Positions 9,497 through 18,517 are shown, counted from the stretch's first letter. The stretch: 64,000 nucleotides of DNA from Methylacidiphilum infernorum V4 (GCF_000019665.1 NC_010794.1:868001-932000), one strand, 5' to 3'. A program made the numbers and translations. Notes: generated by a model not told the origin, from the sequence alone.

Positions 9497-10180
9497 CTAA
9501 TAGTTAACATCTTCCGGAGCCGGGGCTTCAGTATAAATTTTGGCAAGAAACTCTGAACAGAGAGTTTCCATTTCAACCGCGTAAGCTTCTACCTTTCGCG
9601 TAAAAAGACTATGAGCGATGAGACAGGGGACGGCTATGCCCAGGCCCGCAAAGGTGGTATGAAGGGCTTCGGAGATCCCGTGAGCTATCGCTGCCCCTTG
9701 GGTGGCCATCCCATGAACTCCCACGTTGCCGAAGATGGTAATGAGTCCAGAGAGTGTTCCGAGCAAGCCGAGCAGTGGGCCGATGCCTACAATAATTTCA
9801 AGAATGACTAACCCCTTTTCCAGTTGGGCTATTTCGGCACGTGCCTTTACTTGCAAAGCTTCTGAATTTTCATATTTTGACCAAGACATGTTTTGAAGAC
9901 AGAGATAAACGAGCCGACTCAAGGGAGACTTCTGATCCTGGCAGAGTTTTTCAATAGGTTCAGGATTTTCCCCCCAACCCAATTCTTCAATGGCCTTCAC
10001 CAGTTTTTTGGGGATAATTTTAGACCTTCTTAAAGAAAAGGACCTTTCCAGGATAATGGCCAGGCCCACAATAGAACAAAGAATAACCGGATAGATGAAT
10101 AAACCACTGCCTTCTACAAAGTTCTTTATCGCAAAATATGAAGGAAGCTGGTTCCAGTTGATACTAGCAAGGGTAACCAT
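9497..10180 (-). CDS. exbB: MotA/TolQ/ExbB-family proton channel protein
   Basis: A 227-residue inner-membrane protein with three predicted transmembrane segments: one near residues 29-48 and two in the second half (IVGIGPLLGLLGTLSGLITIF and GLGIAVPCLIAHSLF). The motif GPLLGLLGTLxGLI followed by GISEALHTTFAGLGIAVP is the ExbB/TolQ signature, with conserved Thr residues lining the proton path. It forms the stator with ExbD. It lies between the TonB-like gene and exbD on the same strand. Confidence 0.92.
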   Translation of the reverse strand: MVTLASINWNQLPSYFAIKNFVEGSGLFIYPVILCSIVGLAIILERSFSLRRSKIIPKKLVKAIEELGWGENPEPIEKLCQDQKSPLSRLVYLCLQNMSWSKYENSEALQVKARAEIAQLEKGLVILEIIVGIGPLLGLLGTLSGLITIFGNVGVHGMATQGAAIAHGISEALHTTFAGLGIAVPCLIAHSLFTRKVEAYAVEMETLCSEFLAKIYTEAPAPEDVNY

Positions 10181-10232
10181 AGTGCCTATCCTTATACTGA
10201 CTTAATTTAAAAAAAATACCATTGTTCTTCTA

Positions 10233-11450
10233 TTAGTAAATGGTAAAGGTTATTTCTTCCCAAAACCCGTTTCCAATTTGTCCTTTCATTTCTTCTGAAA
10301 AAGGCCCGAAAGGCGCCGAAAGCCTGATGGAATCAAGAGAAATTGATCGCAACACCTCGGTTATTCCTTCTTCATTTATTACCTGTATGCTGCTCACCGT
10401 CCCATCAGACTGGACGTAGAACCTTATTCTTACGGAGCCAATGGCCAGCAGCCCCATGCTTTGTTCCACCTCTAAATACCACCTTGATCCGATGGCCCGA
10501 TAGAGCCTTGCCTTATATCGGCCGAGTTCGGTTTCTCGGGCTGAGGGAGAAACAGGACCTAGTTCGGCCGTTCTTCCTCCTGCAATTTGCATGCGATGTC
10601 TTTCAAAAGATTCGGGAGAAGGAGGTGGAGCTGGAGGAGGAGAAGGTTGAGATACCGGCTCGAGACGATCCGAGGCAGTTGCAGCGTTGTTTTGGGTAGG
10701 AGATTGAGAAGAACTATTGTTTGTGGCTTCTTTTCCTTCCTTCTGCGACGGTGCCTTGGGCGATTTGTTTTGAAAAGGCATGAGGGGATCTCCATTGGGA
10801 TCTTCTTTTTTCAGGTATTCTTCCGTGGGATTGTTAATCTCTTTTAGGAGTTTTTCTAGCGCCTTTGCAGGGTTTTCTTCCTTGGAATTTTCATCCCTTG
10901 TTGTTTTGGAAGGCTCTTTGACAGTTTCTTTTGGCTGTGGATTTTCTTTTGTTTCCTCTGTTTTACTTTGTTTTTGAACTGCAGTCTTTGGAGTTAGAGT
11001 GGGAGTGGGAGGTTTTTGATTTTCGTTTTCCATCTTTCTTAAAGCAGACTGTCTTTGGGCTGGAGTGGACTTTCCACTGGGCCTTGGGGGAGAGGGCCTT
11101 GAAGAGGGAACATCGATGTAACTCATGGAAGAGCGGGGATCTCCAGAAAGCTGAGGAAGAGGAGAGTTCTCTTTTTGGGGAGTCTCTTGGCTTCTTAAAG
11201 TGGTCGATCTATCCGATTGAAGAAGAGCGTTGGGATCGGGATGATCGGTCTTTTGCCATTCTTCAGTGGGAATAAAGCTTTCAGGTTGGACCATTTCAAG
11301 CATTGTTAAAGTGGGCGGAGGAGGATCATGGGGCGTTGCTGCGGGGAAGAACCGATGCAGGACTCCCGATCCAAGAAAAAGGGTAAAGGCCAAGTGAATG
11401 ACAAAGGATATAAAGAGAAAACCTCTTAAATTCGATTTTTGTTTAGTCAC
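10233..11450 (-). CDS. TonB/TolA-like energy transducer with proline-rich linker
   Basis: Probably the periplasm-spanning partner of ExbB/ExbD. A short cytoplasmic N-terminus is followed by a transmembrane helix (GFLFISFVIHLAFTLFLGSGVL). Then comes a long linker of about 250 residues rich in Pro, Lys, Glu, Ser and Gln, and a C-terminal TonB/TolA-like domain (YKARLYRAIGSRWYLEVEQ then VRIRFYVQSDGTVSSIQVI). The open frame continues upstream to 11510 only through a TTG. I prefer the GTG at 11450, because it puts a short basic segment just before the membrane helix. Cargo receptors are not visible here. Confidence 0.82.
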   Translation of the reverse strand: MTKQKSNLRGFLFISFVIHLAFTLFLGSGVLHRFFPAATPHDPPPPTLTMLEMVQPESFIPTEEWQKTDHPDPNALLQSDRSTTLRSQETPQKENSPLPQLSGDPRSSMSYIDVPSSRPSPPRPSGKSTPAQRQSALRKMENENQKPPTPTLTPKTAVQKQSKTEETKENPQPKETVKEPSKTTRDENSKEENPAKALEKLLKEINNPTEEYLKKEDPNGDPLMPFQNKSPKAPSQKEGKEATNNSSSQSPTQNNAATASDRLEPVSQPSPPPAPPPSPESFERHRMQIAGGRTAELGPVSPSARETELGRYKARLYRAIGSRWYLEVEQSMGLLAIGSVRIRFYVQSDGTVSSIQVINEEGITEVLRSISLDSIRLSAPFGPFSEEMKGQIGNGFWEEITFTIY

Positions 11451-11602
11451 AATGAATAGATTTTTCTTAAAACATAAAAAATATTTTGCACAACCAAACA
11501 GAAAAGGCAAAGTATAAACGGTTTTATTCGATAGATGTTAAACGAGGATTTGACAAATAGGCTTTTCAAAAGTTACTCTAAAACCAGCGAGGAGTTCTAG
11601 CA

Positions 11603-11830
11603 ATGGATGGTGAGCAAAAAAACATTAAGAGTGAAAAGATTACTGTAGAAAGAAAGAACTTCTTCTTTGATCTGAAAGAGAATGGGAGGGGAAGGTTTCT
11701 TCGAATTACCGAAGATGTGAGAGGAAGAAGGGATGCAATTATTATTCCTGCCCCTGGGTTGGAAGAATTCAGAAAGGCGCTCGATGCTATGATCGATGCT
11801 TGTAAAGATTCCTCCAATGCGACGGTTTGA
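11603..11830 (+). CDS. PUR-domain (DUF3276) DNA/RNA-binding protein
   Basis: A 75-residue protein made almost entirely of one PUR repeat. The core ITVERKNFFFDLKENGRGRFLRITE followed by GRRDAIIIPAPGLEEFRKALDAMI matches the bacterial PUR-alpha-like family, which binds single-stranded nucleic acid (Borrelia BpuR is the known example). Bacterial members act as homodimers. It has its own terminator at 11840-11883. The specific target in this organism is unknown. Confidence 0.85.
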   Translation: MDGEQKNIKSEKITVERKNFFFDLKENGRGRFLRITEDVRGRRDAIIIPAPGLEEFRKALDAMIDACKDSSNATV

Positions 11831-11839
11831 TGGATTGAG

Positions 11840-11883
11840 TTGGCAAGGGAAGCTTTAAAATTAGGCTTTCTTGGCCAATTTTG
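11840..11883 (+). terminator. Rho-independent terminator after the PUR gene
   Basis: The arm TTGGCAAGGGAAGC (11840-11853) pairs with GGCTTTCTTGGCCAA (11864-11878) with one bulge and G-U pairs, and TTTT follows. It starts 10 bases after the stop of the PUR-domain gene. Confidence 0.6.
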
Positions 11884-11979
11884 CATGAAAGAGAAATTAT
11901 TTTTTTGGTTTTTCTATCTTTAAGGAGAAAAACCAAGGGAAGAGTTTGCCGAAAAGAGTGTATAATAGAGGATAGCGAA

Positions 11980-13065
11980 ATGGTTATGACCGGAGGAAAG
12001 GATAATGACAGCAAGAATGATGCCAAAATGACGGTACTTAAGAATAGTGAGAAACCGGTTGCTTTGAAACCGGATATTTTTCAAAGCTTAACTAGCCAAC
12101 TTAAAGATTATCTTGCTTGGATAGATAGGGAAATTTTGAACCAAGCGGAGGAATTTGATGCGGGCATTGTGCCTCTTTTCCGTTATGTTCTCGCATCCGA
12201 AGGCAAAAGGATTAGACCTCTTCTTGTGTTGCTTTCTGCAAAGGGAAGCGGAGGCATAGGAGAAAATCATCTTTATCTGGCGGTCGTCGTCGAGATGATC
12301 CACTTGGCTACACTCGTTCACGATGATATCCTTGATGGAGCCTCCATGCGCAGGGGGATTCCTTCTGTGACATCAAGGTGGGGTTCCGAAATTTCAGTTC
12401 TTCTGGGAGATAATTTGTTTGCACAAGCTTTGAAGGTTTGCTGTCGGCTCCATCCTGATATTATTCAAAGTGTGGCCAACGGAGTGTGCGTGGTTTGCAG
12501 TGGAGAAATCCTGCAAACCCGGAGAAGATTTGATTGGAATTTGTTGGAAGAGGAATATTTAAAAATTATCCAGATGAAAACAGGGGAGCTTTTCCGCATT
12601 CCCTGTGAACTTGCTGCAAGACTTAATTCTGCTTCTAGAACCGTATCCGAGGCTCTAGGAAGGTTTGGTCAAGCTTTAGGCTCTTCCTATCAAATCTACG
12701 ATGACTGTTTGGATCTTTTTGGCAGTGAAGAAAATGTAGGGAAGACGCTGGGGACGGATTTGGGAGGGGGAAAACTCACTTTGCCTATCCTTTATCTTTA
12801 TCAACAGGGCTCGGAAGAAATAAAGAGAACATTGGTGGAAATTTTCGAAAATGGCGTATCTGCTGACTGGAAAAAAATACAATTTTGGATTGTTAAAGAA
12901 GGAATTCTTAAAAAAACATTTCAAACCGCGATGAGTTTCTTGGAAAAAGGGGAAAAGGAACTGGCTCTTTTGCCGGAGAGCGACGAAAAAGATTGCTTGC
13001 TCGACGTGGGCAAAATTCTGGCCAACCATCTATTGGAGCTTGTAAAGGAGAATTCGGTTCTATAA
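11980..13065 (+). CDS. Long-chain polyprenyl diphosphate synthase
   Basis: Condenses isopentenyl diphosphate units to make the polyprenyl chain of quinones or related isoprenoids. Both aspartate-rich motifs are present: HDDILDGASMRRG and YDDCLDLFG, with GKTLGTDLGGGKLTLP after the second, as in IspB and HepT. From the ATG at 11980 the protein is 361 aa. The open frame reaches 11881, but the extra 33 residues are unlike the family. AGAGGA precedes the ATG at 11980 by about 7 bases, and TATAAT at 11961 could be a -10. Chain length (C40 or similar) cannot be read with confidence. Confidence 0.9.
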   Translation: MVMTGGKDNDSKNDAKMTVLKNSEKPVALKPDIFQSLTSQLKDYLAWIDREILNQAEEFDAGIVPLFRYVLASEGKRIRPLLVLLSAKGSGGIGENHLYLAVVVEMIHLATLVHDDILDGASMRRGIPSVTSRWGSEISVLLGDNLFAQALKVCCRLHPDIIQSVANGVCVVCSGEILQTRRRFDWNLLEEEYLKIIQMKTGELFRIPCELAARLNSASRTVSEALGRFGQALGSSYQIYDDCLDLFGSEENVGKTLGTDLGGGKLTLPILYLYQQGSEEIKRTLVEIFENGVSADWKKIQFWIVKEGILKKTFQTAMSFLEKGEKELALLPESDEKDCLLDVGKILANHLLELVKENSVL

Positions 13066-13113
13066 AGTCATTCCCTTTCTTTTTAACTTTCTAACCCGGA
13101 CGTGGAGGGTCAA

Positions 13114-13287
13114 ATGAAAAGGACGTTTCAACCTTCGAAAAGGACGAGAAAAAGGCAATATGGTTTTTTAAGCCGTACGCGGACAAGCAATGGACGGCTG
13201 ATATTAAAAAGAAGAAGAAAAAAGGGGAGGTGGCGCTTGGTTCCAAAAAATACCGATAGGAAATTTGATCGTCATACCCCTTCATGA
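13114..13287 (+). CDS. rpmH: 50S ribosomal protein L34
   Basis: A small basic ribosomal protein. It starts [20 protein letters not shown] and continues [17 protein letters not shown], matching L34 along its length. At 57 aa it has about 11 extra C-terminal residues compared with the usual 44-46. The ATG at 13114 follows a strong GGAGGGT site at 13104-13110. It opens the conserved rpmH-rnpA-yidD-yidC block. Confidence 0.96.
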   Translation: MKRTFQPSKRTRKRQYGFLSRTRTSNGRLILKRRRKKGRWRLVPKNTDRKFDRHTPS

Positions 13288-13315
13288 TTACAGTACCCTG
13301 ATCTTATCTGATGAA

Positions 13316-13702
13316 ATGGCTTTTAGAAATCCGGCGGTTTTGAACAACAAGTTTTCCCGTAAACTTATTGCTAAAAAGAAAAAGGAAATAGCGCTTTTTT
13401 TCTCCAAGGGAAAAAAGTTTTCCTCCTCTTTTTTTATCCTTTTTCTTTTGTCCACGGAGTATCAATCCTTCCCCAAAGTCTTTTTTGCCGTCTCTAAGAA
13501 AGTGAATAGAGCCTGCCAAAGGAACTTGATCAAGAGGAGAATGAGGGAGATTTTTAGGCAGCATCCTTTTTTTAAACTTTCTCCTTTTGCCTTTGGTTGG
13601 ATCGCCAAGGAAAAAGCCTTGAAAGCCCCTTTTGAGGAATTGAAAACAGATATGATCAAATTGGGTGAGAAAGCGATGCAGGGGGATAAACTTAAAATAT
13701 GA
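13316..13702 (+). CDS. rnpA: Ribonuclease P protein component
   Basis: The protein subunit of RNase P, which matures tRNA 5' ends. The family signature is clear: [22 protein letters not shown] contains the RNR motif, and the front half [19 protein letters not shown] matches the usual RnpA start region. Start choice is uncertain. The frame is open to 13265, inside rpmH, and ATG at 13316 is the first ATG in frame but lacks a strong ribosome site. The stop overlaps the yidD start (ATGA at 13699-13702). Confidence 0.92.
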   Translation: MAFRNPAVLNNKFSRKLIAKKKKEIALFFSKGKKFSSSFFILFLLSTEYQSFPKVFFAVSKKVNRACQRNLIKRRMREIFRQHPFFKLSPFAFGWIAKEKALKAPFEELKTDMIKLGEKAMQGDKLKI

Positions 13703-14019
13703 AAAAAGTTGTTTTTTTTCTTTTAGATTTTTATAGGTACGGCTTGAGTTCCTTTCGCCAGACATTGGGGATGTATGGGGTATGCCGGTATTATCCAACC
13801 TGTTCGCAGTATTGCCGGGAAGCGGTTCAAAAACATGGCATCATCCATGGCTTGTATCTTTGCTTGCGGAGGTTGATGAGGTGTCATCCCTGGGGGGCAG
13901 CAGGCTGGGATCCTGTTCCGGAAAAATCGAACTTGGGGATAAAAAGGACAAAAAAAGCGGATCATCCTTTGAAAAAGAAAGTTTCATTGATGAGGGTAAT
14001 GCATTTATTTTTTAAATAG
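13699..14019 (+). CDS. yidD: Membrane protein insertion efficiency factor YidD
   Basis: A small protein of 106 aa that helps YidC-dependent membrane insertion. The motif [19 protein letters not shown] followed by [14 protein letters not shown] is the YidD signature. An N-terminal hydrophobic stretch ([14 protein letters not shown]) fits its membrane association. About 30 residues after the core are basic and poorly conserved. It overlaps rnpA by four bases and precedes yidC by 79 bases. Confidence 0.95.
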   Translation: MKKVVFFLLDFYRYGLSSFRQTLGMYGVCRYYPTCSQYCREAVQKHGIIHGLYLCLRRLMRCHPWGAAGWDPVPEKSNLGIKRTKKADHPLKKKVSLMRVMHLFFK

Positions 14020-14098
14020 AAAACTCTTTTCTCAACAATGTCTTGCGAACAAACAAATCTTTGGAGTTTTTAGACGGTAACATTCATATCTAGTGGTT

Positions 14099-15871
14099 AT
14101 GGATAAAAAAGGTTGGATAGGTTTTGGAATTTCCCTCGTTTTACTTTTGGCATGGCAGATTTACGTGGAATATCGCTATGTCAGGCAACAGCCTAGTCCA
14201 GTTGAACAAACACCCTCAGCCCTACCTAACTCCTCCGAGGAAACTGCTTCCGGCCAACAGCCATTAAATAATCAACAAGAGAATCAAACCCTTGGTCCGC
14301 TAGAAAGCTTTGAGAAATCTCCAGATCTTGGTAAAGAAATAGTCCATTACCTCGAAAATGATAAAATTCGTGTAGCCTTCACTTCCTGGGGAGGGGCTAT
14401 TCAAAATATAGAGCTTAAAGAACACTTTTTTCGGGGACCGAAAGGCAAAGAAAATATCCTGCTTAATCGATTTGATGAGGAACCTCTACTTAACCTTTCC
14501 GGTTGGGATTCCAAGTATAACCTCAGCGGCTATCAATCTGAAAGCAAAGAAGGGAAAATTTTCTTTCGAAGGGATCTTCCAGGCGGAGTAACGGTAGAAA
14601 GAATTTTTTCCTTAGGTCAAGACTATCAAGTTATAATGGAACAACGGCTCATTAATAGATCCTCTTTGCCGGTAACCCTTCCCAGCTATAGAGTAAACAT
14701 GGGATTGGCCTCCCCTATTCACATCAAGGAGGCGATTCAAAATCTGGCTGTCAATTGGCTTACATTGAAAGGTTCTCGATTTGGACGCATCGGGCTTCCC
14801 GATTTTAATGCTGCTGGGTTTTTGGGGCTGTTTTACTGGCGAGGGCCTCGGACGGTCATTAGTAGCCCCAATGAACCTTTGCGATGGGTTGCTGTAAAAA
14901 ACCAATATTTTGCCATCGTGGTTTCTCCCCCTTCAACGCTTCCTCCTATTCAAATTGAAGCCGTCCCGGTTGAACTTTCTCAATTTCCTCTCGAACAAAG
15001 TAGCCAAGCTCAAGTCCCTGTAGGCATTAAAGCTTGGGCGTATTTTCCTGAGCTTTCCCTTCAGCCAAATTCTATCCTGAGTGTTCAGTTCAAGACTTAT
15101 GGAGGACCTAAAGAATATGCCCGTCTCAAAAAGCTCGGCGATCACATCGACAGGGTAATGGAATACGGGATGTGGGGATGGGTGGTTAAGCCATTGGTAT
15201 GGTGCATGGTTCATTTCCATTCTTTCATTCCTAATTATGGCCTAGATATCATTTTATTCACCTTGCTTCTTAAGGGGATATTTTGGCCCTTGCAGTCTAA
15301 AGCCAACCGGAATATGAAGGCGATGCAGGCCCTTTCTCCAAAACTCAAGGAACTTCAAGCCCGCTACAAGGATCAACCGGATAAGATGCAAGCAGAAATG
15401 ATGAAACTCTACCGGGAATATGGAGTAAATCCTCTCGGCGGCTGCTTGCCTATGCTCGTTCAAATTCCTATTTTTATCGGCTTTTACACGATGCTTCAAG
15501 GTTCCGTCGAGTTAAGAAATCAATCGTTTTTATGGATTAGGGATTTGACCAAACCTGATACTATTTTCCACATTCCCACTCTCGGTCTCGATATTAATCC
15601 CTTACCCTTGATCATGGTTGGAACACAAATTCTCTTGTCCCGCATGACTCCGCAAGCTTCAGATAATCCTCAACTGAAGGTTTTTCAATGGATGCCCGTT
15701 TTCTTTCTGGTTTTTTTCTATAACTTTGCTTCGGCGCTTTCCCTTTACTGGACGGTTAATAACTTGGTCACTATCGTGCAAACTTATCGAAACTTGAAAA
15801 AACCTCTTCCCGTCTTGCATCGAGTGAAAAAGCAGAAGCCTTCTCATAAAATTTCGATGATAAAACGATGA
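14099..15871 (+). CDS. yidC: Membrane protein insertase YidC
   Basis: Inserts and folds inner-membrane proteins, with or without Sec. The ATG at 14099 gives 590 aa with an N-terminal membrane anchor (FGISLVLLLAWQIYVEY), a linker, a large periplasmic domain of the diderm type, and the conserved 60KD_IMP core with PLQSKANRNMKAMQALSPKLKELQ (first cytoplasmic loop). GVNPLGGCLPMLVQIPIFIGFYTML and a C-terminal NNLVTIVQTYRNLKK follow. A GTG two codons upstream is an alternative start. The diderm-type periplasmic domain agrees with an outer membrane. Confidence 0.97.
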   Translation: MDKKGWIGFGISLVLLLAWQIYVEYRYVRQQPSPVEQTPSALPNSSEETASGQQPLNNQQENQTLGPLESFEKSPDLGKEIVHYLENDKIRVAFTSWGGAIQNIELKEHFFRGPKGKENILLNRFDEEPLLNLSGWDSKYNLSGYQSESKEGKIFFRRDLPGGVTVERIFSLGQDYQVIMEQRLINRSSLPVTLPSYRVNMGLASPIHIKEAIQNLAVNWLTLKGSRFGRIGLPDFNAAGFLGLFYWRGPRTVISSPNEPLRWVAVKNQYFAIVVSPPSTLPPIQIEAVPVELSQFPLEQSSQAQVPVGIKAWAYFPELSLQPNSILSVQFKTYGGPKEYARLKKLGDHIDRVMEYGMWGWVVKPLVWCMVHFHSFIPNYGLDIILFTLLLKGIFWPLQSKANRNMKAMQALSPKLKELQARYKDQPDKMQAEMMKLYREYGVNPLGGCLPMLVQIPIFIGFYTMLQGSVELRNQSFLWIRDLTKPDTIFHIPTLGLDINPLPLIMVGTQILLSRMTPQASDNPQLKVFQWMPVFFLVFFYNFASALSLYWTVNNLVTIVQTYRNLKKPLPVLHRVKKQKPSHKISMIKR

Positions 15872-15908
15872 TGAAATAAAGTTCTTTTTTCGTTGTGAAT
15901 GGGGCCTC

Positions 15909-17489
15909 ATGGAAAAAATAGAAACGGATTATCTGGTCATTGGAGGTGGTATTGCAGGTCTGTTTTTTGCCCTGGAAGCATCTCGATTTGGCCAGGTAGC
16001 TGTTTTGCTTAAGAATACATTCAATACTTCCAGTTCATGGTATGCCCAGGGTGGCATTTCCTGTGTCGGTTCTTCCGAAGATACATTTGAGTCTCATATC
16101 TCTGACACTCTCAAAGCCGGTGATGGTTTGTGTGATGCCCAGGTAGTGAAGTCTTTTGTTGAGGAAGCACCACAGCGGATTAACGACTTAATCCGTTATG
16201 GAGTACCCTTTAGCAAGGATGAAAAGGGAAATTATGACTTAGGGCTAGAAGCCGGTCATTCTCATCGAAGAATATATCATGTCAAAGACCATACGGGGAT
16301 GGCTATCATCGAGACATTAAAGAAAGAAGTGTTACAAAGAAGTCGGATAACCCTATGGGAAAATCACTTGGCTGTCGATCTTATTATTTCCCAAAATGGA
16401 TGTTTTGGAGCCTACGTTTACGACAAAGAAACGAACCGTTTGAAAGCCTTTCTCTCTGCCCATACTCTTTTATCTACAGGTGGGTGTGGCGCCCTTTATC
16501 TCCATACCACAAACCCTTCCAGTGCGACGGGCGATGGAATTGCGATGGCCTATAGGGCAGGGGCCATTCTTAAAAACATGGAAATGATTCAATTTCATCC
16601 CACCTGTTTTTTTCAATTAACTACTCAAAAGTTTTTAATCAGTGAAGCGGTTCGTGGAGAAGGAGCAAAAATTATTAATCCCGATGGAAAAAGTTTTTTA
16701 CAAGCCTTTGATCCTAGGGCGGAACTTGCCCCCCGGGATATTGTAAGCCGGGCCATTTTCATGGAAATGAAAGCTCATCATTATCCTTATGTCTTCCTCG
16801 ATATAAGGGGACGGCAAAGAAAATGGCTTGAAGAAAGATTTCCCTACATTTTTTCCTTTTGTTTAAGCCAGGGAATAGATATGTCAAAAGATCTTGTGCC
16901 TGTCGCTCCCGCCGCTCATTATCAATGTGGCGGAGTGGCGACCGATGCTTGGGGCAGAACTTCTATTCCAGGGCTATGGGCTGCTGGAGAGGTTGCTTGT
17001 ACAGGTTTTCATGGAGCCAATAGGCTGGCGAGTAATTCCTTATTAGAAGCCGTTATTGTTGCGGGAAGGGCGGCTAGGCTTTCAGCTGAGGAAAAACGGA
17101 GTTATTCTTCCAGGGATCTTTTCAATATAAAAGAAAAGGATTTGGTGTTAGAACGGGATTGCAAAAGAGACGCTGAAATTAAAAAAGCAATAGCTAAAAT
17201 AAGGGAGGTTATGTGGGAGAATGTAGGCATAGTGCGGTGTGTTCCCGGTCTTAAGAAAGCGCAAAAAGAAATTGAATTTCTAATCGACTTTTTAAAGAGC
17301 CAAAAAAAAGAAGAAGCGATGTCGCTGCTCCAACTTGAAGCACAAAATATAGCCTTGACGGCTTCAATAGTTGTTGAAAGTGCTTTACGCAGAAAAGAAA
17401 GCAGGGGGGCCCATTGGGTAAGCGACTACCCGCAGAAGCAGGATGTTCCCAAGGACACCCTTATTTCTTTTGCTTCTTCTTCAGTATGA
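15909..17489 (+). CDS. nadB: L-aspartate oxidase
   Basis: A flavoprotein that oxidises L-aspartate to iminoaspartate, the first step of de novo NAD synthesis. The FAD-binding GGGIAGLFFALEA motif is at the N-terminus. NTFNTSSSWYAQGGISCV, AHYQCGGVATDAWGRTSIPGLWA and GEVACTGFHGANRLASNSLLE match NadB. The length of 526 aa is normal. The start is 37 bases after yidC. No nadA or nadC lies nearby. Confidence 0.95.
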   Translation: MEKIETDYLVIGGGIAGLFFALEASRFGQVAVLLKNTFNTSSSWYAQGGISCVGSSEDTFESHISDTLKAGDGLCDAQVVKSFVEEAPQRINDLIRYGVPFSKDEKGNYDLGLEAGHSHRRIYHVKDHTGMAIIETLKKEVLQRSRITLWENHLAVDLIISQNGCFGAYVYDKETNRLKAFLSAHTLLSTGGCGALYLHTTNPSSATGDGIAMAYRAGAILKNMEMIQFHPTCFFQLTTQKFLISEAVRGEGAKIINPDGKSFLQAFDPRAELAPRDIVSRAIFMEMKAHHYPYVFLDIRGRQRKWLEERFPYIFSFCLSQGIDMSKDLVPVAPAAHYQCGGVATDAWGRTSIPGLWAAGEVACTGFHGANRLASNSLLEAVIVAGRAARLSAEEKRSYSSRDLFNIKEKDLVLERDCKRDAEIKKAIAKIREVMWENVGIVRCVPGLKKAQKEIEFLIDFLKSQKKEEAMSLLQLEAQNIALTASIVVESALRRKESRGAHWVSDYPQKQDVPKDTLISFASSSV

Positions 17490-17528
17490 TTCTAAAAAAA
17501 ACAAAGGACAACCAGAATAAGAACCGAT

Positions 17529-17575
17529 TTATTTATGCTGAAAATAAAATACTTATTTATGCTTATAATAAAATA
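17529..17575. promoter_or_regulatory. 23-bp imperfect tandem repeat before the HxlR gene (candidate operator)
   Basis: Two copies of a 23-base unit starting TTATTTATGCT lie at 17529-17551 and 17553-17575. They match at 21 of 23 positions and are one base apart, so equivalent bases are 24 apart. The second copy contains TATAAT. They fill the short gap between nadB and a DNA-binding regulator gene, which suits an autoregulatory site. The regulatory role is inferred. Confidence 0.45.
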
Positions 17576-17595
17576 AGGCGAAGGATTAATCCTCA

Positions 17596-18036
17596 TTGAC
17601 TATTTTAAAGAAGCAATTTAAGATTTTGAATATGGATGGGAAGGTTAAGCGGAAGGTCGTAATCCCTACAAGGAATGCCGAAGCGGCGCGATTGGTCGAA
17701 AAAGTTTTCAAATGCAAGTGGACGGTATCCGTATTGGAATTGATTGGCCAAGGAATCTATAGGCCTGGTCAAATGAAAAAAAACATTCCTGGTATTACTA
17801 CCAAGGTTCTCAGTGATCTTTTAAAAAAGCTCTGCCAGTGGGGCATTATTGAAAGAATTATTTATCCTGTAGTTCCTCCAAAAGTAGAATACCAAATGAC
17901 GTTGTTCGGGAAAAAATTTATGAAAGTTTTAAAAAGCGTGGAGGAACTTCAGCAAGAAATAGATTTTAACCAAGCCCGAGGTGTTGTTGTTGAGGAAGAG
18001 GATTCATTCTGCACTTTTCATAACGGGGCTAAATGA
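17596..18036 (+). CDS. HxlR-family winged-helix transcriptional regulator
   Basis: A 146-residue protein with an HxlR-type DNA-binding domain in its middle: CKWTVSVLELIGQGIYRPGQMKKNIPGITTKVLSDLLKKLCQWGII. Its pattern of KW, then helix, then LxxLxxxGII(x)R is typical of the family. The C-terminus (KSVEELQQEIDFN) is probably a dimerisation helix. The TTG at 17596 has AAGGA about 10 bases upstream; ATG at 17632 is an alternative. It lies downstream of a 23-bp tandem repeat. Ligand and targets cannot be told from sequence. Confidence 0.82.
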   Translation: MTILKKQFKILNMDGKVKRKVVIPTRNAEAARLVEKVFKCKWTVSVLELIGQGIYRPGQMKKNIPGITTKVLSDLLKKLCQWGIIERIIYPVVPPKVEYQMTLFGKKFMKVLKSVEELQQEIDFNQARGVVVEEEDSFCTFHNGAK

Positions 18037-18165
18037 GTTCAATAATTAAATTGATCGAATCTAAAGCCATCTTCCCCTCGCTTTTCCTTTAGGTGGAGCT
18101 CTGGGTTGCTATAGAGGAAAAGATCCTTCTAGGGTTTACAAAACTTTCCCATTTCCTTGTTGGAG
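18037..18165. other. Intergenic stretch after the HxlR gene
   Basis: First part of the 479-base gap between the HxlR gene and nirK. I see no gene, RNA or repeat here. The rest of the gap is the tnpB-derived repeat (18166-18391) and a hairpin cluster (18426-18517). Confidence 0.5.
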
Positions 18166-18391
18166 GGGTTTGAACAGTTGATTCATGATTTGATCTTTTT
18201 CAATCTTTCTTGTACTTTTTAGCTCACATTGGCCGTCTTGAAAGGCCCTGCGGCGAGTTCCGCCGGAAGGCATGCCTGTGGAGAGGAAGGCTCTGGCCTG
18301 ACGCGCACGCGCCGGCCCCGTGCGCCTCAATGAGTAAGTCTGTCAGCTTTGCCCCTGTTTGGGCAGCAGTGAGTAAGCCTGACGGAACGGT
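18166..18391 (+). repeat. IS605-type tnpB C-terminal remnant, copy A of a 226-228 bp repeat
   Basis: This stretch is a homologue of 32200-32427. Both start GGGTTTGAACAGTTGATT and end near GACGGAA. In one plus-strand frame it encodes ACGEEGSGLTRTRRP, and after a frame change SMSKSVSFAPV. Both match the usual C-terminal tail of TnpB proteins from IS200/IS605 elements (ACGEEGSG followed by a KQE-type end). No upstream tnpB is present, and stops and frameshifts break it. Short hairpins (GGCC..GGCC and CTGCGG..CCGC) lie in the 5' half. It is best read as a decayed or internally deleted derivative. Confidence 0.7.
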
Positions 18392-18425
18392 ATTGGGACC
18401 CTGTCCTGGTGAAAAACCTTTTTTT

Positions 18426-18517
18426 AGCCTGCTTGATGAGGGCTTGCTTGATGAATGAGCAGGCATGAGGACTAATCAAGATTAGATCATAGCCAATGCC
18501 TGCTCAAAGCTTTTTTT
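18426..18517 (+). terminator. Hairpin cluster ending in a T-run
   Basis: GAGCAGGCAT (18457-18466) pairs perfectly with ATGCCTGCTC (18496-18505). An inner CTAAT/ATTAG stem lies between the arms, and AAAGCTTTTTTT follows at 18506-18517. A further GCCTGC at 18427 can compete for pairing with GCAGGC, and GCTTGATGA occurs twice in this stretch. It could end plus-strand transcription coming from the HxlR gene or the tnpB remnant. Its T-run overlaps the nirK stop codon. Confidence 0.5.

Noticed and set aside
10559-10977. Open frames opposite the TonB-like linker
   Set aside because: The linker is repetitive (Pro, Lys, Glu, Ser), which keeps other frames open. Their products are low in complexity and basic.
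18136-18466. Two open frames (64-82 codons) in the 18 kb gap treated as genes
   Set aside because: They are the broken tnpB tail read in different frames, with no start or ribosome site.
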